A stretch of 64,000 nucleotides of DNA, taken from contig NC_133649.1 of the NCBI RefSeq assembly GCF_009905375.1, positions 234,946,201 to 235,010,200 on the forward strand. The letters are read 5' to 3'. The translations under genes and the position numbers were made by a program. Below the pieces are notes generated by a model. It saw nothing but the letters and a program-made list of their open reading frames with translations, was not told where the DNA came from and did no database searches. The DNA comes from Apium graveolens. Lineage: Eukaryota; Streptophyta; Magnoliopsida; Apiales; Apiaceae. Within the stretch, counting starts at the first letter, position 1; every line of letters begins with the position of its first letter. This document shows, in pieces, positions 57,371 through 64,000 of the stretch.

Positions 57371-60300
57371 TGTAACGACCGGGAAATTTACGTTGTATTA
57401 TATCATATTTATAATAAAATATGTGGATTAATATGTCATTTATATGTGATTAAATGTGTTGAGTTATTAAACCATAACTGCTATGTGTTATGTGTTATTT
57501 GTTTTGATCCAAACGTGTTTTGGATATTTATTGAGTGTTTTATTGCAAGTTAGATATCTTATATCAAAACCCATATAGCTCAAAACCATGTTTTAAACGC
57601 CCGTATTTCAAACAAAATTATTGGCCCTATTTTGCAAAAAATGCCCTATACCATATCGCTATTCTGAACCCCTAGACGTTTTACAAATTGACCTTTTTCG
57701 CGAAAAATGATTTTTCCGGGCCCCTTCGGGTACCAAAAACGTCACAAAAATCACATTTTTATTTTTATATGATCATGGAATTATCATATATCATTTTTCT
57801 TTGCATTTTTGTAATATTCACAATTTTTAGGAATTTTTAGCATTTATTTTGTATTTATTAAATATTTAAAAATTCAATATTAATACCCAAAAATTATAAA
57901 AATTGGGGCCAAATATTTTTATTAGGGGTGTAATTTGACCCTTAATTTTATTTAGGGGTATTATTTTACATAGTATAAATAGCTGATTTTTCAGTAATTA
58001 ATTATTAATTTTAATTAAAAATCAGCAAAATAAACAGAAAATTCAGAAAGAGTAATTAGGGTTCTTGAGTGTTCTTGCGGATCAAAGCCAATTTGAAGGT
58101 GATTCCGGAACCCAAATCGTTCATGTAAGTATTCGTTTTGAAGCCCAAGAATCGTAGTTTCTGATTATGCAATTAATTTTAGTGTTTGATTTCTGGATTT
58201 TAATTTCATTTTTCGGGTCTAATTTCTTGAATTCGGGTTTCGTTTTTGATTGTTTGTTTGATGATTCTGTTAGTATAGATGTATAGATCGTCGTTTTGTG
58301 AGTCGATTGGCACCGGTTTTGTCGAGGTTGGTTCCGGGTTTGTGCTCGCCGGAAAACCGCCGTCGATGGCGGATGTTCTTCGTGATTGTGGCGTCGGGGA
58401 CGATGGATAACGAAGGGGACGGCTGGGAATCGATCACTGGGTGATTACAAGATTGATTTTGATAGAAAACGAAGGAAAAGACGGGCTGATTTGACTGTGT
58501 TGCTCGTCGTTGTTTCGCCGGAATCGGGCTGCCGGCGTAGGAGTTCTTCTGGGCAGCAGTGTTCTTCGCGACCCGGGTTCGACCCGGTTTGCAACCCGGA
58601 AACGACCCGGGTTTAATACTAAAAACCCAAACCCTGACTGCTATTTTGTGTTTCTGGATTTTTATTTATTTATTTTATTTTCTGAAAATTAGAAATTAGT
58701 TTTAATAATTCTAATAATTAGCTAAAAATTAGATTTAAATTCTGAAAAATAATATTATTAACTTCTGAATTATTTTATTAAATTATAAATTCGAATGTAA
58801 TTATCTAATTAATTATTTAATTATTTATCTAATTATTTATTAGTTATCTAATTAATTAATAATTAGGTAATTAATTAATAATTAGGTAATTAATTAATAT
58901 ATAAGGATTAAATAATATGATTAATAATTCGATAATTAGTTAATATTACGAATAGTGATTCGATAACGAGAATTATTATTCGAGCGTTAGTTATTCGAAT
59001 AATATTGTAGTAATTGTTCGTATCGTATAATTAAATACCGATAATTAATTGATTAGCGAATCGTTTAAATTCCAATAATAATATATTAGTTCGGTAGTAT
59101 TCGAGAATAGTGCGTAGCTCGTATTTATACGAGTGATTAATCGTTGAGTTGGTTTATAATTCGAGTAATTCGTAGTTATTCGATAAATAGTGTATCAGTT
59201 AATTAAATCGATTGATTATTTGTAAATAATCGATCTAATCAAATAAATAATGATGAGTTGTAAATATTTGTAATAAATTGTGATTAATCCTAATAATTAG
59301 GGATTAATTATTTTAAATTAGTAAATAATTATATATTAATTATTTATTAGTTATTTATTTATTAAATATTTAAAAAGTGATTAATTATTTCAATAATTAA
59401 TCACATAATTTTCGATAAATCATAACTTCTTCATTTTAACTGCAAAAATTATAGAGAAATTATTTTTGACTTTGATTTTTCTTAAATAATTATTTAAAAA
59501 TTATTTTGGGATTTCAAAATTAGCAATAATTATTTATATTGAATAATAAATTGAATTATCAATGTTTAATTGATAATAATTCAACTGTTAGTCCGAATTG
59601 AGCGAAACGAAAGCCTGTTGGCTCCGAAAAATGAATTCTTTTAACTAAAAATAATATGAAGACCTAATTTCTTCTCGAAATTAATTGATTTTATTGATTG
59701 CTTGATTATCAATCGAAATGCGTGCCGAGACGAGTTCGAAAAATTCCGGAAAAATGGGAAATGAAGCAGAAGGTGATCAATGGAGCAATCAGCGAGTCGA
59801 TTTCGATTCTAAAAATTATTTTAACTATAAAAATAATTATGCGCTTATATGCTTATGTGTATTATGTGGTTAATCGAGTCTTACTTGCTTATATGTAATA
59901 TTCGAGTTGGTTATAAACGTATGGGTAAATAGTAGGAACAAAATGAAGTCGATTTAAGGTGCAACCGAAGTACAAAATGACTTAACCAATCTATTTTGCT
60001 AACAGAAACTAAGCCAGGAAGGCAGGTCAAGTAGGGGATAGATGGAAGTGATTTAATTGCAGTAAGTCGCACAGAAGGCAAGTTTCTCCCCTATTCTATT
60101 TTCCAGAATAGTGATATTCTCTTCAGATTCTTATTATATTTGCATTACTTTAATTCCTTTATTCATATCTCAGTTCGATTCTTGAATTATTCTTTTCATT
60201 CGAATTTATTATTCATATTCCAATTATTACTCATAATTATTGATATATTCTGGTGATTAGAATATATCAAAGTATACCGATTGTTGCGGTTGCTATTCCA

Positions 60301-61060
60301 GGGACTGGATAACATTACTTTTGGGGATTAAGTTTACTTAATCCTAAGGACCGGGACATAACCGGATCCTTGAGATGGGCCGTAGTGCCTGGGTGCCCGA
60401 CGGGATCTATATAGTGAGATATAGATATGCACTGTATCCTGGCTGATCAGCAGGGTATAGCTGCGAACTTGAGTCCAATGTAGTTCGTTTGTATTCGCCA
60501 GCAATGGCCTTCTTTTGATTCTTATGAGGTTATATCTTTGCAGATATACCTGGGATACGGATTCAGTTATATTGCTTTAACATTGTGTATATTTTGTAGA
60601 CTTGTTGAGCAATTTTGGCTCACCCCTTTTTGTTGTTATTCACCTTATTGTTTTCAGTTAAGAAGGAATATGAAACCCGTCAAGACACAAGTGGTAAAGA
60701 AGCGGTTCAAGCCTCGGGATCCTCTTATACCCAAGGTGTTGATCCCAATCCAGGAAGAGAGTTTTGAGTTGCCCGAGCAGGTGGAGTGTTGATAGATAGT
60801 ATGTGTGTTTGAATAAAAGCTGAACTTAGTTTAAAATGAATTAGACAATGGTTTGTAATAAAGAAAGTTGGTGAGATTCTAAATGTTGGTTTGTAATAAA
60901 AGTAGTTAGTGGTTCTTGTTTTCATACTTCAACCTTAAAAGGTCCTGGTAGTTGTTAAGGGGTTTAGTTTCATTTCCTTATTATTTATTAATAAGCTTGT
61001 ACAGGTTTGGTGATTAGCTCGTAACCCCAGACTTATACCCCGGGTCTGGAGGGTGTTACA
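57371..61060 (+). repeat. LTR-G at the 3' end of Tekay-F (3690 bp)
   Basis: TGTAACGACCGGG ... CTGGAGGGTGTTACA. No second copy is in the window. General layout is like the Tekay-E/F LTR (CCGG-rich block near 58330-58600, AATTAATT-rich block after it, GTTAAGAAGGAA near 60657) but the sequence is otherwise different. TATAAATAG lies at 57974-57982. Frames inside, including 58386-58616 and 60538-60792, are not supported as genes. Confidence 0.85.
57974..57982 (+). promoter_or_regulatory. Probable TATA box of LTR-G
   Basis: TATAAATAG about 600 bp into the LTR, as in the other long LTRs here. Confidence 0.5.
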
Positions 61061-61118
61061 TATAATTTGATTTAATATTTCGCTATTAGTTAATGGTCCG
61101 AAAATGCGAGATGTTACA
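61061..61118 (-). repeat. 58-bp terminal piece of another LTR
   Basis: The minus strand begins TGTAACATCTCGCATTTTCG, resembling a Gypsy LTR start. It ends where LTR-G begins. It may be the remainder of an LTR into which the LTR-G element had inserted. Confidence 0.35.
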
Positions 61119-61772
61119 ATAGAGATACATCAAAAGGTACATTACTAGTCAAAGTTTTTTAGTAGATAGTTCATATCCCTTACTCTTGTATTTCACTTCT
61201 TTTTTTCATCTGTACAAACAACTCCAAGATAATGATGACCAAATACATTAAAATAAGGCTTCTCTTCCTTCCCTTCATTTCTGCAGTAACCTCGCTTCTA
61301 ACTTCTCTATTTTTCTCAACAGGTCGGTAATAAATATTTTTGGCATTGGGTACATAGGGGGTCGAACCATAGATCGAAAGTTACTCCTCCTATCTTCCTG
61401 CAAATTGGGGCAAAAATTATATAACCTCTAGACATATAAAACTTCATGATATGTAAAGACTTGCTTACCATGAAACAAAAACAACTTCAGAATCGTCAAT
61501 CCGAATTCGCATGAGTCCTGTGATAATCATTCTGTGATATTCTTAGTGATGCTGCTTTGTCACACCAATAATTAGGATTCATGTTTAAACCTTCTCCTAC
61601 TAAATAGATAATTATACATACATATATGTCTAATTATATAAGCACATGGCTAAGAAGTTTGGCGGGAGACTGTTCTCAGTTTCAAAGGGAACCATAATAG
61701 TAAAAAGTCTGTTTTACCCCTTTGATATGTACTGTTATATCATTCATATAGGAAAAAGTTTAAAAGGTACTT

Positions 61773-62150
61773 ATGCCATGGGGTAAAAAGATACAACTTC
61801 AAACATTCGGGGCTGATGGATATATCGCTTCATACTTGAAGGGCCAAAAGGTCATTAAGCCGATAGGTAAATTTGAAGTTGTTATGGATTGCCAGGTGTT
61901 TATATTAGAAGTTGATGAAGAAGTTAGAATTCTAAATGATCTAGTAAATTTCAATATGATTAAGATTGTAAAAATGTATTGGAATGGACAAGTTTGTGAG
62001 TTCCTGGTAGATGATCATGTCTGTGATCTTTCCATACAAAAGTCCGAGGATAAGTTCTTGGGAATTTTCGGCTCAAATAAACTACAAACAAGTCACGTTT
62101 GTAGGTTGCAAGGACAACCACTGTCATTCCATTTAGAACTGATTTGGTAA
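61773..62150 (+). CDS. Hypothetical exon-like reading frame
   Basis: 125 codons from ATG (MPWGKKIQLQTFGADG...), mixed composition, ending at TGGTAA, where the TAA is part of GGTAAGT, a good 5' splice-site consensus. The frame may therefore be an exon running into an intron. Contents include VDEEVRILNDLVNFNMIKIV and WNGQVCEFLVDDHVCDLSI. I do not recognise a family. It could be a host gene fragment or a captured exon in a transposon. Confidence 0.3.
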   Translation: MPWGKKIQLQTFGADGYIASYLKGQKVIKPIGKFEVVMDCQVFILEVDEEVRILNDLVNFNMIKIVKMYWNGQVCEFLVDDHVCDLSIQKSEDKFLGIFGSNKLQTSHVCRLQGQPLSFHLELIW

Positions 62151-62359
62151 GTACATAAATTTGCTTGGGCCTAGTTGTGATGATTTAAAGTTGAGTTCAT
62201 TAGTTCAAAGTAATCATATAAATGGCATGATCAAAGTACAATAAGTGAAGTTGATCCACACCAGATTTAAATATGTCAACCAATGTTAAAAGTCAGAGGG
62301 GATGCCAGAAGAATTTAGGAATTTATTTATTGATTTTTTAAAGTTTTTAGGCCTGGTGA

Positions 62360-62545
62360 GTTTATGTAATTCCTCCAACTAGAAGGAAGCCGAAAAGATT
62401 ACAAGCTTTGGCAGGTCCATTTGGAGCTATATACGAATTCCCCAGATCCAGAGTGACCTATAAGCTGGATGATTTAAGACATCTTAACTTTAAAGTCTGT
62501 TACCATAAACAAGCTAGAGGGAGTGTGAAAATTTCTAGCCATTAA
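62360..62545 (+). CDS. Second exon-like open stretch
   Basis: 62 codons without ATG, opening after TGA, reading VYVIPPTRRKPKRLQALAGP, then GAIYEFPRSRVTYKLDDLRH, then LNFKVCYHKQ and a TAA at 62543-62545. The composition looks coding (basic, few low-complexity residues). The family is unknown, and a link with 61773-62150 is not shown. Confidence 0.25.
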   Translation, partial: VYVIPPTRRKPKRLQALAGPFGAIYEFPRSRVTYKLDDLRHLNFKVCYHKQARGSVKISSH

Positions 62546-62662
62546 ACACAACTCCAGACTGTAGGTAGAATATGGTATGAGGATTTGATCCAGTTCAATA
62601 CTCTCAATTTCACCAACCTTCGTACACTTAATATCAAATTTGGACCAATAAAATAAATGCTT

Positions 62663-63544
62663 TGATAGGTCCGTATTATTGCATATTATTAATACCTATT
62701 TTATGTCTGTTTTCGTAATTTTATTAATAAATAAATAGTTTTACTTTGTTTTATAGGAAAATAAATAAAATCAGAATTTAAGTTGGAAAAGGTGCAAATA
62801 AGGAAGGAGGTGGACTATTCTAGATATCAAAGAAATTGGAAGATAAATAGAATACTTATTGGAGAAGAAGAAGGAAATAGTTTAAGAATCCTACTTGTAT
62901 TCCAAGACCCAAACCCTCATATTTTCCCTATATATATGGGTCTCCCCTCTTATATTTTACACATCCCAAGACGCCCAAAACATCCCAACACACACAAGAC
63001 ACCCCAAGACACCCGATTAGTTATTTATTTTGTTCATCTTTTTATCATGTGTAGCTAAATTTGTTCCCTAGGATGAAGATGAAATTAATTTAATTGCTTT
63101 GATATCTTCTCGTTCCTATTATTTAATTCTTATAATTTTTCTTAGTGCTTAATTATTTAATTGACAAAGTGATCTTGATATATTATTGTTACCGGATTTA
63201 TTTTTCATAGCCTATGTCTGCTCTATGAAGTTTTGATGGGTTATTGTTAATAACAAGTTTCATAGTATATGCTTGTCTCGTTAATTAAAATTTATTTATG
63301 AAGAAAAGAGAATTGATTTTAGGGCGAGTTGATATTAATTGTGATTGATTAACGGATTCGGATTCCTAGGTTTTTTATATTATTTGATCTATTTGCTAAT
63401 TAGGTTAATTCAAACTTCTCTCAAATCTTATTGTATAGTTCGCCTGATTTAAATTGTCAGGGTTTTGAAAATTCATAGTTTTTGTGGATCGACCTGTATT
63501 TGCTACAATTAACCTCTGTGCACTTGCAGTTATTTTACATATCA
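62663..63544 (+). repeat. Athila/Tat-like 5' LTR (882 bp)
   Basis: TGATAGGTCCG ... TTTTACATATCA, with TGATA/TATCA inverted ends. A TATA-like CTATATATA is at 62929-62937. The frame at 62783-63058 is within it and not a gene. Confidence 0.78.
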
Positions 63545-63550
63545 AGTTTT

Positions 63551-63568
63551 TGGCACCGCTGCTGGGGA
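63551..63568 (+). other. Primer-binding site, tRNA-Asp type
   Basis: TGGCACCGCTGCTGGGGA matches the tRNA-Asp complement TGGCGCCGTTGCCGGGGA with three transitions. It lies six bases after the LTR. Confidence 0.85.
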
Positions 63569-64000
63569 CTATTGTTAATTTTCACTCCTTGATATTTAAT
63601 TCTTCGGACTAGTTTTTTTGTTTTCTCTTTGTTTTTTAGGGAATCATGAAGCGGAGGAAAGCTTGGACAAGAAGATCGCTAAAAGGCCTTACCATCTCTT
63701 TTGGAATTCTTGAAAGCGCTTTTCGGTATTCCGTATCACCTCTCTTTTTTTATTTTTCTTCTCACTTTTATTATTGGAAAATCCAAAAAAAAAAAATTAA
63801 AAATCCAAAAATATTAGTTAGTTAATTGTTAAAAACAAATTTGTTGCATCATTCGTTCTTTCACATAGGATCATATCATCTACATTTAATTTTTTGTATT
63901 TATTGCTTTCCATCCTATACAATTGTGGTGATTGCTGGAGGAAAGAGGTACGTACAATTAGTATAATACACGTAGTGTAGTGCATCAATAAGTGTTTATT
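63569..64000 (+). other. Leader of the Athila/Tat-like element
   Basis: 432 bp to the window end. There is an ATG at 63646 (MKRRKAWTRRSLKG...) with a short basic frame, but no gag motif is visible. AT-rich otherwise. Confidence 0.4.

Larger units (their letters stand above)
49713..61060 (+). mobile_element. Tekay-F: composite chromovirus with mismatched LTRs
   Basis: 5' LTR 49713-53143 (Tekay-E family), doubled primer site, leader frame, gag-pol 54344-57332 with internal deletion, polypurine tract, then a 3' LTR (57371-61060) of another family (TGTAACGACCGGG...GGTGTTACA). Left flank ACTAG does not match right flank TATAA. The simplest explanation is a recombination or deletion that joined the 5' part of one element to the 3' part of another. 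Confidence 0.85.
61119..62662. other. Unassigned DNA, possible gene fragments
   Basis: 1.5 kb with no recognisable transposon hallmark. It contains two open stretches (61773-62150 and 62360-62545) with GTAAGT and GTGAGT donor-like sites nearby. Positions 61119-61772 hold nothing I can identify. Confidence 0.4.
62663..64000 (+). mobile_element. Athila/Tat-like Gypsy element, 5' end (runs off window)
   Basis: LTR 62663-63544 is followed by a tRNA-Asp-type primer site, which in plants is typical of Athila and some Tat elements. Only the leader is inside the window, so lineage cannot be confirmed from protein. Confidence 0.8.

Noticed and set aside
58386..58692. Arginine-rich frames in LTR-G
   Set aside because: They derive from the CCGG-rich block of a non-coding LTR; similar blocks occur in the Tekay-E/F LTRs without conserved protein.
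62783..63058. 91-codon frame near the right edge
   Set aside because: It lies within the Athila/Tat-like LTR over its TATA region.

Overview
This window is intergenic plant DNA, almost certainly from a eudicot with a large, repeat-rich genome. It is made almost entirely of nested LTR retrotransposons, plus a satellite array and the end of a CACTA-type DNA transposon. No host gene, rRNA or tRNA gene could be recognised with confidence. I cannot name the species from the sequence alone.

Layout. Positions 1-1600 hold about nine copies of a ~176-bp tandem satellite. It abuts a CACTA-like terminus ending at 2157. From about 2160 to 49712 lies one old minus-strand Copia element of Sirevirus (SIRE/Maximus) type. 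Two later insertions split it into three blocks: pol end at 3849-3949, RT/integrase at 30909-34032, and protease/gag/PBS/LTR at 46213-49712. The first insertion is a plus-strand Tekay/Del-type chromovirus, Tekay-A (3955-30908). The second is a minus-strand chromovirus, Tekay-E (34033-46212), with almost identical LTRs. Both sit between target-site duplications, and the Sirevirus reading frame is continuous if they are removed.

Tekay-A carries its own insertions. A minus-strand Copia element (Copia-B, 12574-20581) lies in its protease. A solo LTR of the same family (10474-12146) sits at the same target site in a neighbouring tandem duplicate of the protease/RT junction. A 4.1-kb solo LTR of a related Gypsy family (22764-26860) lies in its integrase.

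At 49713 a third chromovirus (Tekay-F) has entered the Sirevirus LTR. Its 5' LTR is Tekay-E-like, but the LTR at its 3' end (57371-61060) belongs to a different family, its pol is internally deleted, and flanking duplications are missing. It is probably a recombinant of two elements. Positions 61119-62662 contain unrecognised single-copy-looking DNA with two exon-like open stretches. The window ends in the 5' LTR and tRNA-Asp-type primer site of an Athila/Tat-like element (62663 to beyond 64000).

All retrotransposon coding regions are broken by stops, frameshifts, deletions or insertions, so none looks autonomous. The nesting gives a relative order: Sirevirus first, then Tekay-A, with Copia-B and solo LTR-C inside it. 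Tekay-E looks youngest by LTR identity. The feature I find most worth attention is an extra reading frame between the primer-binding site and gag in Tekay-A and Tekay-F, with a remnant in Tekay-E. The hairpin array in the Copia-B leader and the duplicated block carrying one full element and one solo LTR at the same target site come next.
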